From: Massariosphaeria phaeospora
Taxonomy: Eukaryota > Ascomycota > Dothideomycetes > Pleosporales
Assembly: GCA_011032825.1 (NCBI GenBank)
Contig: JAADJZ010000003.1
Location: 2,108,001-2,172,000 of the forward strand
Direction of reading: 5' to 3'
DNA: 64,000 nt
Part shown: positions 1-10,764 of the stretch, piece by piece
How positions within the stretch are numbered: position 1 is the first letter of the stretch
Layout of the letters: each line of letters starts with the position of its first letter
Notes under the pieces: generated by a model
The model's input: the letters and a program-made list of their open reading frames with translations, nothing else
Databases searched by the model: none
Told to the model about the DNA's origin: nothing
Program-made: the position numbers and the translations under genes

Positions 1-1
1 G

Positions 2-1636
2 CTTACCCTTTAAGCCTACAATTCCGGCCAATTCCGAAGCTATCAAGCTGCTGCTAGTGCCTCTAACGTTAATTACTAGACCCTCTCTAAACGCGCTAGA
101 GGAATTCTATCTCGAGCTCAAACACGACCTAATTGCCAGAAGCTCACTGCGACTGAAGAGCAGACAGTTGTCCAATATATCCTCAACCTTGATTCGCGAG
201 GATTTGCACCCCGGCTGTCTGAGGTGGGAGATATAAGAGATAAACTAATAGCTGCGCAGGGTAGAGAGCTAGTAGGCAAGAAATAGGCTACAAGATTTGT
301 ATCGCGTTCAGGCGAGCTTAAGATAGCCTTTAATCGAGCAAAGGACCGGCAGAGGATACAGCAGGAAGATCCTGAGGTAATTGGCGCGTGGTTTAAGCTT
401 GTTGAAGATACCAAAGCTCAGTACGGCATCCACGAGGATGATATACACAACTTCGACGAAACTGGCTTCCAGATAGGCGTAATTAGGTCAATGAAGTTTG
501 TCACAGGCTCTCAGAGACGTACTCGCCCTAATCTTATCCAGCCAGGCGATCGGGAGTGGGTAACAGTTATCTAGAGCATCTGCGCCGCAGGGTACGCGAT
601 CCTGCCCTTTATTATTTACAAAGGGCGCGTTCACATCTTAGCGTGGTACGAGGAGGACTCTATACCTGGCAATTAAAAGCTCTCAGTCTTTAAAAATAGC
701 TGGACAAATAACGCTCTTGGTCTTGAGTAGTTGAAGCACTTTGACGCGCACACGAAGGCGCGTTAGGTAGAGAAGTATCAACTGCTTATTTTAGACGGCC
801 ATGAGAGCTACCAATCTCGGGATTTCAAAGACTATTGCCTTGAGAACAAGATCCTCACGCTCTGCATGCCAGCTTATTCATTTTATATCCTCTAGCCGCT
901 AGATGTGGTCTGCTTCTCGCCGTTAAAGCTAAAGTACTCCCAACGCGTTCGGGACTTGGCGCGCCAGCGCGTCTTCTATATCAACAAAAAAGGCTTCCTG
1001 CTAGCCTTCAAAGACGCGTTTTTTGAGGTGTTTACGACAGAGAACTGCAAGAAAGCCTTTGAGGCTTCAGGGCTAGTCCCTATTAACGCGCAGGTAGTCC
1101 TTGATCGTCTTGAAGTACGGCTGTGTACCCCGCCACCACTCCCCGCACTAGAGACGCCGTGGCAGTCAAAGACTCCAAGCAATACACTCGAATTTGGATC
1201 GCAATCAAAGCTCATTATTACGAAGCTTAGTTCCTCGCCATCATCTCTAAAGGATGAGATTAACCAGCTTGTTAAAGGGTCCTACTAGATGGCCTATTAG
1301 GTTGAGCTAATGCGCAATCGAATCTCTAGCCTTGAAAAGACTATTGAAGAAGTAACAAGAAAGAAATCGCGCAAACAGAAGCGGATTTAGCATGGCGGTA
1401 CAATAGAGTATAGTGAGGGATCAGCGCAGGTAGCTGCTGAAGCGTCTACAGCGCCTTAGCTATCAAAGAAAGCGCGTAGTAGAGAGGGTCAAGAAAGGGC
1501 ACAACCAACTCTACGGCGCTGTAGGAACTGTAGTGATACAGGGCACAATGCCCGAACCTGCCAAAAGGATACAGAAGAAGCTTCTGAATCTGGGGCTAGC
1601 ACAACGTACGCAGGTTCCTTGTTCGATAGCGATTAA
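2..1636 (+). pseudogene. Transposase pseudogene, pogo/Fot1 family, RIP-like stops
   Basis: Without the stops this frame would encode a DNA-binding/DDE transposase. The first Asp lies in NFDETGF near 450, the second in LDGH near 794, and the third in PLDVVCFSPLK near 902, so all three catalytic Asp are still present. A CX2CX4HX4C zinc knuckle lies at 1520-1561, followed by the natural TAA at 1634. In-frame stops start at 11, 77, 284, 572, 674, 728, 764, 893, 1286, 1298, 1388 and 1457: ten TAG, two TAA, no TGA, and no frameshift. Several fall where the family has Gln or Trp (the TAG before PLDV at 893; the TAG after KK at 284), as expected from C-to-T or G-to-A change. The start codon lies outside or at the window edge. 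It is non-functional as it stands. Confidence 0.85.
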
Positions 1637-1678
1637 TCTCATGTTCTTTGAGATGAGTTGGTTGTGCCAAGAAATTTT

Positions 1679-1746
1679 GTCGGGTTCGATGATCTGTCGG
1701 GTTCGATGATCTGTCGGGTTCGATGATCTGTCGGGTTCGATGATCC
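1679..1746. repeat. Four 17-bp tandem repeats at transposon end
   Basis: Four consecutive copies of GTCGGGTTCGATGATCT occupy 1679-1695, 1696-1712, 1713-1729 and 1730-1746. The last copy differs only in its final base. They sit between the transposase stop and the likely right end of the element, so they may be subterminal transposase-binding repeats. Confidence 0.95.
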
Positions 1747-1993
1747 AATACGTTAGTCGAGGCAGTGATTGAAAATATCATATTTAAATACTAGGTGAAC
1801 ATGACTCGTTATAGGTGTCCAGTAATCCAATATCGAATACTCCGAACAACAACGAAGAAGATATGCCAGCCTCCACAAGAATACTCGAAAATCGACGGGG
1901 AGAATGGTCGCAACCATTCGTGATAGGATTCCCGGCTAAATGACTAAAATTTTGGCGAACCACAAAGCGCACGTGCTGCAGGAGGCTGACAGT

Positions 1994-3686
1994 TTACGTC
2001 TCTGCATCCTCGTTGTCTTCGAGGGTGGTTTTCTTGAGCTCTTCCGCTGCATCGGCGGCTGCGTCCTCTTCCTGTTCCAGCTCCGCGCTCGCAGAGACAG
2101 AGCCGCCATTGACAGCTTGGTTCTTCTGAGCAGGCTTGCGAGCCTTGTCCTGACTGCCGTCCGTCTCATCAGCTTCCAGGCGGTCAATCTCTTTCTGCGC
2201 CTTGGCGATATTCTGTACGAGTATTAGCGAAGAAAACACAAAATCCCCAAGCATGAACTCACCTCGTTCGTCTTGCGCTCTTGGTCAGATTTCCAGTGTG
2301 CTAGCTTCTCGTTGAGCTTCTCAACTGTAGCCGGGACATCTGCTTGGCTTGATGGCGCGTCAACGCCAACCTTAGCTAGCTCCTCGATGACTCCAATACT
2401 CAAGTTGAACTTGGTCTCAGCAGTGGCGGTGGGGACCTTCTTTGTCTTCTTTCCCTTCTTGCTGCCACCACCAACAAAGTAACTCTCCTGCTCATCATCT
2501 TTCTTGGAGACACGAGTGCCCTTGAACCCGGAGTCGTTAACAGTGCGCTGTGCCGATGCGGCGTACTTGCTGGCGACAGTGGCTTCTTTCGCAGGTAGTG
2601 CAGAGGGATCGAAGTAGCGAATAAGGCCTTCCGAAGCCAGAATTTCATCTTGATAGGCCGGGGCGCTGGCTTCCTCGAGGCGTTTGGATGCGGCTTCCTT
2701 GCGCTTGCCTGTCTGCCACTCAAGCTGCTCTTGGCGTCTACGCTCCTGTCGTGCTTTACGAGCCTGGTAGTCGTAGTCTGAGAAGGCACGTTTCTGCTGG
2801 TAGTACGTGTCCTTGATCTGCTTGACAGCAGTGTACTTTTCCTGTTGTTCCGCGCGGGCCTTATCGGTCTGGTCTCGCAGAGCTTTCATGCTCTTGAAAG
2901 CATCGTCCTGCTCAGCCTTCAGGCCATCCAGCTCCGTCTGCAGCTCCGTGTACTTCTGGCTCAGTGCCTTCTGTTCGGGGTCGTCCAGAAGCTTCTTCTG
3001 GTCCGCAATCTGGGCCTTGACGTCGTCGATGGCCTTCTGCTGCGCGTCAAAAGTCGAGAAGTTCTTGCGCAGCTTGTTGAGGCTAGAAATCTCGCTGAGC
3101 GCCTTTTTCTCGTCCACCAGCTTCATGGTACCCGTGTCGACCTGCTTCTGGAGATGCGAGATTTCCCGGTCGACGTCCTCGGCGCTCTTGAAGCTAACGC
3201 GGCCTTTGGCGGTCTTCAGCTCGGTCAACCGTGACTTCAGCTGCTCGTCGAGCTTCTTAACCTTCTCCATGATGCCATTCCGCGACGACTTGTTGCCCTG
3301 CTGTGTTTGGCGGATCGCATTTAGCTCGGTTTTCAGCTCTTGCTGCCGCTTTGCGTTCGGAGAGTCCTTGTTGTTCGGCCGCGCGAGGTCGAACTTGGCA
3401 CGGGTCGCATTCTACGGCGCCAGTGAGTGAAGGCACGCAGAAGCGGTCGCAGCATGTTCCCAAAGGCAGGTGCGGTGACGTGATGGCCGCTGCAGGTAAC
3501 TTCACTTACGAATTTGTCTTGCGCCGCCGTGTGCGCTTTTTCGGCCCTGGCGAGCTCCTCCTTGTAGGCGTCCTCGTCGGGCTTCTCGGGCTTGACCGCC
3601 TGCTGCTTGCCGTCGGCGGCAGCCGCAGAAGCAGAGGCATCGGTGGAAGCCGCCTGGGCGGCGGGCGAGGGAGCAACGTCGGCCAT
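1994..3686 (-). CDS. BFR1: BFR1-like mRNP/polysome-associated coiled-coil protein
   Basis: Join of 3686-3510, 3411-2263 and 2212-1994 on the minus strand, 514 residues. In yeast Bfr1 binds mRNP complexes and polysomes at the ER and affects brefeldin A resistance and ploidy. The protein is almost wholly charged and helical, with long coiled coil over about residues 60-330 and the family segment SEGLIRYFDPSALPAKEATV near 300. A Lys-rich GGGSKKGKKTKK stretch and an acidic tail follow. Introns start GTAAGT and GTGAGT and restore one frame. The start is the first ATG (MADVAPSPAAQ). It is divergent from HEM4 with about 300 bp between the start codons. Family assignment is firm; the exact role in filamentous fungi is inferred. 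Confidence 0.88.
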
Positions 3687-3983
3687 GCTCGTGCTGCAAC
3701 GGGACACGGGCGGGCGAGAGGGCGAGGCGGGGGGCACAGTGCAGGCGGAGCGAACTGCCGATCTGCAATTGATGGTGGTGGTGGGTTATATGCTTTCGGC
3801 GGGTTCCCGTTGGCAGGCGACGTTTATTTCTGAAAGAGTCTCGGTCAATCTCATTGCAACTTTTCCCGAGTCCGCTTGGCGCTTCGCTTAAATGCGTAAA
3901 TGCCCGTCGAGCCCCCGGCCCTGTCGTCGTGGCGTCGAACTCACCCATCTGTTTCCCTCTCCACGCTGTTCCAACACCATATC

Positions 3984-4937
3984 ATGGCCCACGATCAGCG
4001 GCCCAGGATTCCCATTCTGTTGCTCAAGACCAGGTCCGCGCCGGATGACACGTACGAGGACTATTTTTCTACCTTTGCTCGGAACCGCTATGAGCCTGTC
4101 TTTGTGCCGGTGCTGGAACACAGGTTCAAGCAAGATGCTCTAGACCAGGTTCGTCAAATGATCACTGGCGGGAGCTTTGTATCGCGCCGCGGACCAGGAG
4201 CGGCAGCCTACGGTGCTATGATCTTCACATCGCAACGTGCCGTGGAAGCCTTCACCAGGGTTGTCGAGGAAATCTGCGTAGAAGGCTCCCATTCCCTTGA
4301 TAAGTTGCTTCCTCAGAGTGTTCCGTTGTACGTTGTCGGGCCAGCCACGGCGCGCGGCCTCGGGGCTCTCAGCCTTCGCTGTCCAATATTGGGTGGGGAA
4401 ACCGGGAATTCCGATGCACTTTCAGCCTATATTCTGGACCACTACAGCAGCCTACACAGAGGTTTTGTGAAGCCAGCTCTCCTGTTCCTCGTTGGAGACA
4501 AGAGGCGAGATACGATTCCTAGGACGCTTCAATCGCAGGACCTGGCCTTAGAGAGGAGATCGAAAGTTGATGAGCTAATTGTCTACGAGACGGGAGAAAT
4601 GCGATCTTTCCAGACCGAGTTCTCGTCAATATGGCAGAAGAACGCAGAGACTCAGACACTGCGTCAATGGGTAGTCGTCTTCTCCCCGACAGGATGCAAG
4701 GCCATGTTAGAAAGCTTAGGCGTCTTGGATGGTAAGACTGGCAGAGTCAGTCGCCTTGGGAGTAACGCCAGGAGTATTCTTGTTGCCACTATAGGCCCAA
4801 CCACCCGGGATTACTTGATTTCCGAGTTCGGCTTCACCCCCGATGTTTGCGCTGAAAAGCCGAGCCCAGAGGGCGTTGCCAGTGGCATTGAAGCATACAC
4901 GCAGGATTCTACATACAAAGCGCCGGATGCTATATAG
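3984..4937 (+). CDS. HEM4: Uroporphyrinogen-III synthase
   Basis: Haem pathway enzyme that closes hydroxymethylbilane into uroporphyrinogen III with inversion of ring D; expected in the cytosol. It is a single exon of 317 residues from the ATG at 3984. The HemD fold is recognisable: PILLLKTRS at the N-terminus, AMIFTSQRAVEAF around residue 80, YVVGPATARGL, a central LLFLVGDKRRDTIPRTL, then VVVFSPTGCKAML and VATIGPTTRDYL toward the C-terminus. An in-frame ATG at 3900 would add 28 residues that look unconserved, so I prefer 3984, eight residues before the conserved core. No intron is needed. It shares its upstream region with BFR1. Confidence 0.9.
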   Translation: MAHDQRPRIPILLLKTRSAPDDTYEDYFSTFARNRYEPVFVPVLEHRFKQDALDQVRQMITGGSFVSRRGPGAAAYGAMIFTSQRAVEAFTRVVEEICVEGSHSLDKLLPQSVPLYVVGPATARGLGALSLRCPILGGETGNSDALSAYILDHYSSLHRGFVKPALLFLVGDKRRDTIPRTLQSQDLALERRSKVDELIVYETGEMRSFQTEFSSIWQKNAETQTLRQWVVVFSPTGCKAMLESLGVLDGKTGRVSRLGSNARSILVATIGPTTRDYLISEFGFTPDVCAEKPSPEGVASGIEAYTQDSTYKAPDAI

Positions 4938-5253
4938 TATGGAACTAGGAGAAGTAGAGTTGCGGCATCTACCACTTTTAAGTAATGGTCTTCCTATCGA
5001 CCCGATCGCCTGAAGTGTCAGCATCCCGAGGTTTCGTCTCTATTGCTGCAGTGCTACAGAAAGAAGCAAGATGAAGATACTTGAGTTATGGATAAGGTTA
5101 CAAAATGGTAATTGGCCACCTCGTAGTGCGTTACCTTGGTACTCTTTATACTCGAACTATCCCACGAACTTGAGGTCCAAAAAGCAAACACATGGTCACG
5201 AATCAGTCACACGCGATCTGGGGTTGTAACCTTTTCGGGAGTACCATTAATGT
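4938..5253. other. Intergenic, HEM4 3' side and upstream of next gene
   Basis: No coding potential or RNA gene seen. It should hold the HEM4 3' UTR and distal promoter of the gene at 5406. Confidence 0.5.
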
Positions 5254-5286
5254 TGACGTCACCGTACCAGACGCGTCGTGCACGTG
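5254..5286. promoter_or_regulatory. Composite promoter: CRE, MCB and E-box
   Basis: Three palindromic sites lie within 33 bp, about 120-150 bp upstream of the ATG at 5406: TGACGTCA (5254-5261, full CRE/ATF site), ACGCGT (5271-5276, MluI cell-cycle box) and CACGTG (5281-5286, E-box for bHLH factors). The motifs are plainly there; their use is inferred. Confidence 0.5.
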
Positions 5287-5405
5287 TCTAGGACGACGCG
5301 CTAAAAGACAACCACCTACCTGTTGTGCTCCGATCTCAAACATTCCACTCTCTTCCAGCATTGCTTCTACGAGAACTTCTCAACACGTGAAATCACATCA
5401 GCACA

Positions 5406-6623
5406 ATGGCTGGAACACGCTCTTCTACTCACGACGCCGGTCACAGCTCGAGCCCAAGCAGGGGTGAGGATGTTGCTGGTGGAACCAAGAGAAAGGCTGC
5501 CGCGTCGGACTCTCCAAAGCGTGACCGCAAGACACAGAAGAAGCAACCGACAATTGAGGAGGCGCTTCACAAGCAGACGGATATGCAACAGGATGGCGAG
5601 ACACAAGAGCTCCCGGCCAATGAAGAAGTGAAGAAGACCGAGAAGCACGACGGCGAGAGGGCTGATACAGTCGACGATCCCGCCAAACCCGAGACCAATG
5701 GAGAAGGTGCAATTGAGGAATCATCGCAGCGCGAGAAGGTGTTGCCGTCCAACATCCTCGAAAAGGGTGTCGTATATTTCTTGGCGCGCAATCGCAACAA
5801 CTTCGATACGGCAGAGAGTGTGGGCGACCTTCAGCGTTCCTACTTTGTTCTCCGGCCATTTCCACGTGGTGGTAAGCTGGGCGAAGGCCCCCTTCAAGAT
5901 CTTGCCAATAACCGTCTGCTCGCATTGCCAAAGAAGACTTTCCCTAAAAGCCACAATGACCGCTTCATGGCTTTCGTGGAGAAGGCAAAAACTACCATCC
6001 AGGAATTGAAAGACAACTTCTTCAAGGCTGAAGAGTATGAAACTAAGACGGCTGGCACGAGACACACCGAGCCGATCACAGTGGTTGGAGAGGGCGTCTA
6101 TGCTATCACGCGTACTGAAGACCGCACCACTCATTTGGCTTACGCATTGACTATACCCTCTGAGCTTGGCGAAGTGCAAGAAGACCTTGGTTTACGCTCT
6201 CAGGGTAGCTTCGTCATCAGTATCAAGAACCCCGAGAGACCAGGACCGGCAAATGCGCGACTCCCAGAGGGACCGGGATTTCCGAAAGAGTAAGGCATCC
6301 ATAATTCGTGTTACCGTTATATTTTATCTAACCTTCTCGTTAGGATCATCGAACACTTCCGGGGCCTAGCATGGTCGGAGGTGAAGCCGAAATACCTTGA
6401 TTATCCGAATGCTCAAATCCTCCTGATTGGCGAAGACCTAGAGACCGCCACAGAGCCAACGACCAAGGACACAAGGGCCAAAAAGGAGACTCCAAAGGAG
6501 GAACTGGAGCAGCTTGAGAGGGAAGATCACCTACGAGTGAAGGGCCTACGAGGCGATGATTCTGTATTTGAGGATCTTCGCATCAGCAAGAAAGACTATC
6601 CACAAGTTCCGACTACCTGGTAG
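5406..6623 (+). CDS. Conserved fungal protein of unknown function
   Basis: Join of 5406-6289 and 6344-6623, 387 residues. The intron starts GTAAGG, has a CTAAC branch and ends TTAG. Residues 1-110 are low-complexity and charged (Lys/Glu-rich, with a KRKAAASDSPKRDRKTQKKQ basic run that could be a nuclear signal). The conserved core starts near 118 with GVVYFLARNRNN, then SYFVLRPFPRG, and runs to WSEVKPKYLDYPNAQILLIGED after the intron; the tail is again charged. I recognise the core as widespread in filamentous ascomycetes, where some annotations call it a BTB transcription factor, but I see no BTB domain. A nuclear role is possible. The promoter carries CRE, MCB and E-box palindromes. Confidence 0.85.
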
Positions 6624-7089
6624 AGACACAACCGAGTTCGCCTCCCGAGTTATCATCGTAAAAATGGGATTTTCTTTGATGTAACACTGTCGTTCACGGC
6701 GTCGAACAGATTGGCATGTACAATGGACTTTCACTGGCGTAGTCCTAAAATAATATTGACTCGGTATTTTGTACGACAATCTGTGAATAGAGCCGGAAGT
6801 CGACACTACTACATCGTCGCTATCTAAGGCAAGATCGAGACAATCAAACAAGGTTAGTTTCATCAATGTAGACCCATATTGTAGTGCGTGAAACAAAGTA
6901 CTCATGAGCTGGTAGAAAGGGGGTGCGATTAAGTTTGAAATGGTTCGGCAAAAGATTCTTTCACCGCCGTGATGTTGGATGAGCGGCATGTAGTTCATAT
7001 ATAAAACCCAAAGCCTGTCTCGGGGCGGCCCACGCAGAAAACATGATACCGCGATAGTAACCACGATTATATATATGTTCGCACTGGAG
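6624..7089. other. Convergent 3' intergenic region
   Basis: Lies between the 3' ends of the unknown gene (+) and PRI1 (-). The open frame across it on the minus strand reads antisense to both gene ends and has no recognisable protein sequence. Nothing else seen. Confidence 0.5.
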
Positions 7090-8673
7090 TTAGAATTCCA
7101 TTGCTTCTGTACCCTCCTCTCTCTCTCTTTTGAGCCCACTCTTCTCTTCTTTGAGCAGCCCGGCGATAAATACTTTGAAAAACTCAATATACGGCTTCAA
7201 ACTTGTCTTCTCCCAATCCTGCACTTTCTTGCCATCCTCTTCAGTTCCTTGCCACTCGTCAATTTCTGTCAGCAACTGCGTGACTGTTGGCACACCCAAC
7301 GGATCAAACTCTTCCACTATCCTCGTATCGATCGGCACACAAACTCGTCCGGTCCCGGGGTGCACTACAAATGGTGATTTAAGTAAATGGTTTAGTTTTT
7401 TGGAGACTTCGGCGTCGAGTCGAGGGTATGTGTATTCTAATACGATGTCCTGCTTTGCTTCGAGGAGGTCCTTGGAGGATTTGGAAAGTGCGCCGGATTT
7501 AGCCACGCTGTCGATGTCGGCCCACTTTGATGCACTAGGCCGGGATGGTGACGAATCCCATTTCTTCTGTAGTGCTGCTCGGAGAGTTGGGTCTGGGAGC
7601 AGGTTAAGCAGGTGCGCGGATTTCTCCTCAGTCCATGGGTCCTGTTCGTGCAATATAGATGCCTGAAAATGCTCCTTGAGGATGTTCAAGCTTCGGTCCA
7701 GATGAGGATGCAACGGCCGATGAACATTGACCCTTTTACCGCCTTGGTCGCCCCCCTTAAGAAGCTCTAGGTACCCCGCAATGGCGCGACGTTTGGTATC
7801 ATCCAATTCTCGAGCTCGCTTGTCGCACACCCAGGCGTGAGCTCCTCGCCGACCTGAGTAAACCCATAGGATATGCTTGAAGCCGAAATCTTCCCGCAAC
7901 GCTACGTCGAGGACCTTGATTGCCATGGTGATAAAAGCCCAGCACTTGTGACATATGCTCGCACCCGTACAACACGTTCGGATGTCATCGTAATCCGTCA
8001 TATCGATATCAAAGACCAACTCTTTGGCAAGCGGGCGGAATGAGCTTGCCTTGCGCAGCGTTTTGCGATCGCGAGGGTTCGCCGAGTAGACAGGCCCAAT
8101 CTCGAAACGTGAGGGGAGCTGGTCGAGACACTGTTTTCGGAGGAGGTCTGCGGTAGGGAAGGACTGGTACCGCAAGTAGGCGTCGTTGGGGAGTGTGAAA
8201 GCAAACTCGCGGTGCGCGAAGTCGTTGGTGGGTGAGGGCGAATGGTTCAACCACTGGAAGAGGTAGCGAAACGGGAAGAGGCGTTGGTAGAAGGCTTTCA
8301 TGATTTCTGGGTCTGAGAAGACGGATCTGGGGTTTATTCTGCTGTTCGGCGTCAGCTGTGCGTATGATCGAGCGGGTTGGTTTGCCTACATGGGCGCGGG
8401 TTGTGAGGATTCTGCCTCAGACTTGGGCTGCGGTGCGCTGGAGGGGAACTCGGGATCCGAGTCCTCGCCGTCGAACATGTCCTCTAGATTCACCTTTGCC
8501 TGCTTCTCCATGCGCTCCTCGGCCTGCGCCTCCGCCGGCGTGTCTGCGGGGCTTGGTGCATCCGCCATGTGCGCGTCTTGTGTGTCTAGCTCGGATTTGA
8601 CGGGTTCGACCTGCGAGATGGTTCGCGACGAGTCTTCTGCGGGCGTCGACCCGGGCGTGACCGAGTGCGGCAT
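7090..8673 (-). CDS. PRI1: DNA primase small (catalytic) subunit
   Basis: Join of 8673-8390 and 8341-7090, 511 residues. This is the catalytic subunit of the DNA polymerase alpha-primase complex, which makes RNA primers for both strands in the nucleus. Residues 1-95 are an acidic fungal extension. The family core begins MKAFYQRLFPFRYLFQWLNH. The catalytic acidic pair is in ELVFDIDMTDYDD, the zinc-site cysteines in CCTGASICHKC, and the nucleotide-binding loop in YSGRRGAHAWVCD. The intron starts GTAGGC, has a CTGAC branch and ends in CAGCAG, so two acceptors three bases apart both keep the frame. I chose the ATG of MPHSVTPGS. Four MCB-like motifs lie 78-106 bp upstream, and a transposon sits 116 bp upstream. 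Confidence 0.93.
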
Positions 8674-8750
8674 CTTGGGGAGGAGTCGCAGGAGTCGCAA
8701 AGCACTGTGTGGTGTGGTGTGGCCGTCTGTCTGCCGGGTGCAGGTGTGGG

Positions 8751-8779
8751 ACGCGACGCGACAAAACGCGTGCTCGCGT
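8751..8779. promoter_or_regulatory. Cluster of four MCB-like motifs upstream of PRI1
   Basis: ACGCGA at 8751-8756 and 8756-8761 (sharing one base), ACGCGT at 8766-8771, and TCGCGT (ACGCGA on the minus strand) at 8774-8779. In yeasts MBF binds ACGCGT-type boxes to induce DNA synthesis genes at G1/S; primase is a classical target. The cluster ends nine bases before the transposon's first base. Confidence 0.7.
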
Positions 8780-8788
8780 CGTTAAATA

Positions 8789-8831
8789 CCGTGTCCGTGC
8801 GCGCGGCGTCCGGAGTCGCGCGGCGTCCGCG
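8789..8831 (+). repeat. Left terminal inverted repeat
   Basis: 43 bp, starting CCGTGTCCGTGCGCG, identical to the reverse complement of 10875-10917. It contains the 12-mer GCGCGGCGTCCG twice, 17 bases apart, a likely pair of transposase contacts. Confidence 0.95.
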
Positions 8832-8895
8832 GAACACCAAAACACCAGACAAGCCACCAACTTTGACGTGTCGCATCTTAACCACTACAACAGCT

Positions 8896-10764
8896 ATGGA
8901 GGCCGCGCTTGCAGCGATTAAATCGCTCAAACCAGGAGAACAATTTACGTACCAAGCAATTGCTGATCAGTTCGGCGTACAGAGGTCTACACTGTCCCGA
9001 AGACACCGAGGTCGTCAGGGCACGCTGGAAGCCCAGAGAATCCACCAACAAAAGCTCAACCTACAACAAGAACTCGAGCTTGTGAGCTATATTGAAGACT
9101 TTACAAAGAGAGGGCTGCCTCCTACGAGAGAGATGATACAAAATTTCGCGTCTACGATAGCTACAGAGCCTGTAAGCGACGCTTGGGTAACGCGCTTTCT
9201 CCATCGACAAAGCGATCATCTGATCTCTAAATGGTCCTCTGGGATAGACTCTCTCCGCCACAACGCTGATTCAAACGTCAAGTACGCGCTGTATTTCGAC
9301 TTGCTGCATGCTAAGATAAAGCAGTACAACATACAGCCGCGCCACTGCTACAATATGGATGAGAAGGGCTTTATAATTGGTGTAACAGGTCGCTCAAAAC
9401 GAGTGTTTACTCGACAGCAATAGGAGAAGAAAGAGGTGCGAGCGTCACTCCAAGATGGCTCTCGTGAGTGGATAACCCTCCTAGCAGCTGTTTGCGCCGA
9501 TGGGAGCGCTCTGCCGCCTGGTCTTATCTTCCAAGCGTCATCGGGGTCACTGTAGTCGAGCTGGGTAGCCGACGTTGAAGCAGGAAAGCACAACGTCTTT
9601 ATCACCTCATCCCCGTCTGGCTGGACGAACAATAACGTTGGATTGGCATGGCTTGAGCAGGTTTTCAACCGCTGCACGAAGGAGAAAGCGCGCACAGAGA
9701 GAGACTGATGTCTCCTTATACTTAACGGCCATGGCAGTCACCTCACACAGGATTTTATCAACTACTGCGACTCCTATCGTATACTCCTCGCTGTATTTCC
9801 GCCTCACAGTACTCATACGCTTCAGCCACTTGACGTTGTTTGCTTCAAACCTCTCTCTAACGCCTACTCTAAGGAGCTCACCAATTACCTCCAGAAGACC
9901 CAAGGGCTCCTCGCAGTTAAGAAGAGAGACTTCTTCCCACTATTCTAGGGAGCGTGGGAGTCCTCCCTTACGACAGAGATTATCCTCAAGTCCTTTGAAG
10001 CTACTGGTATATGGCCTATGGAGCCAGAGGTTATACTCAATCGGTTCCAGGGAGAAGAGACTAGGGAGCAGAGAGACAGTGAATCACGGTCCTTAGCACT
10101 TAAGGACAGTGACTGGCGTAAGATGGAGCGTCTCGTACGCTCTGCAGTAAAAGATAACGCCGCAGGAGAAGCGAAGTCGCTCTTCCAAACGCTCCACCGA
10201 CTCCAAGTGCAAAACGAGCTACTACACTATGAGAACGATGGGCTGAGAGAGGTGCTTACTACTAAGAAGAAGCAAAAGAAGCGCGGCAAGCCTCTCGACC
10301 TACAGCAGCGAGAGGAGTACCATGGTGGTGCTGTCTTCTGGTCTCCGCGGAAGATTAGAGAGGCACGTGCACGGGAGGCAGTGAAACAACAAGAAGAGCA
10401 TGAGGAGCAGCTTGCAAAGGCGAACCGGAAGGAGCTCCTAGCTGCTGCTAAGCTACGCCGAGAGCAGCAGGCAGAGGAGAGGCGTGTAGCGAGAGAGGAG
10501 GCCAAGGTAGTGCGTGCCAGGGAGCAGGCTGAGAAAGAGGCCGCGCGCGCTGCTCGGATCGCAGCCCAAAACACCAAGAGAGCACCTCAAACTACCCAGA
10601 AGGGCAAGCGCAAAGCCTCAGGTCCTCCTCTACCAAAGCCTAAGCGACAGAGACGCGGTGGCGGCTCTGCAGCTGTTGCGGAGCCCCAAGAAGCTGCACC
10701 AGAGGCTCTACCCAAAATCAACTCCCGCGGCCGCGCTATTAGGCTTCCACGTAAATATAATTAA
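8896..10764 (+). pseudogene. Transposase pseudogene, pogo family
   Basis: A single frame of 623 codons from ATG 8896 to TAA 10762. An N-terminal psq-type helix-turn-helix (TYQAIADQFGVQRSTLSRR) and a CENP-B-like DNA-binding region are followed by a DDE core: YNMDEKGF near 9355, LLILNGHGSH near 9720, and LQPLDVVCF near 9825. The C-terminal 200 residues are a basic/acidic coiled coil ending in a Lys/Arg-rich tail. Stops interrupt it at 9421 (TAG), 9553 (TAG), 9706 (TGA) and 9946 (TAG); there is no frameshift. The second catalytic Asp is replaced by Asn (AAC at 9724), which alone should abolish catalysis. It is less decayed than the element at the window start. Confidence 0.9.

Larger units (their letters stand above)
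1..1750 (+). mobile_element. Decayed pogo/Fot1-like DNA transposon, left end outside window
   Basis: A Tc1/mariner-superfamily (pogo/Fot1 branch) element. One frame from base 2 to 1636 reads as a transposase with helix-turn-helix and DDE parts but has twelve in-frame stops. After it come four 17-bp tandem repeats ending at 1746 and a TA at 1749-1750, the dinucleotide this superfamily duplicates on insertion. I infer that 1750 is at or near the right end. The left terminal repeat is not in the window, so the boundary needs the neighbouring sequence. Confidence 0.8.

Noticed and set aside
2..1636. TAG being read as an amino acid (recoding) in the transposase
   Set aside because: Host genes in the window use TAG as a normal stop (e.g. 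SLD5's neighbours RFA1, ISU1 and eIF3b end in TAG), and the second element has stops of both types. Mutation is the simpler reading.
1679..1746. GGTTCGAT repeats as tRNA B-boxes
   Set aside because: No A-box, no cloverleaf and no acceptor stem can be drawn around them; the 17-bp periodicity is that of a tandem repeat.
6546..7187. 213-codon minus-strand frame between the unknown gene and PRI1
   Set aside because: It runs antisense over the last exon of the unknown gene and the end of PRI1, with no recognisable protein sequence.
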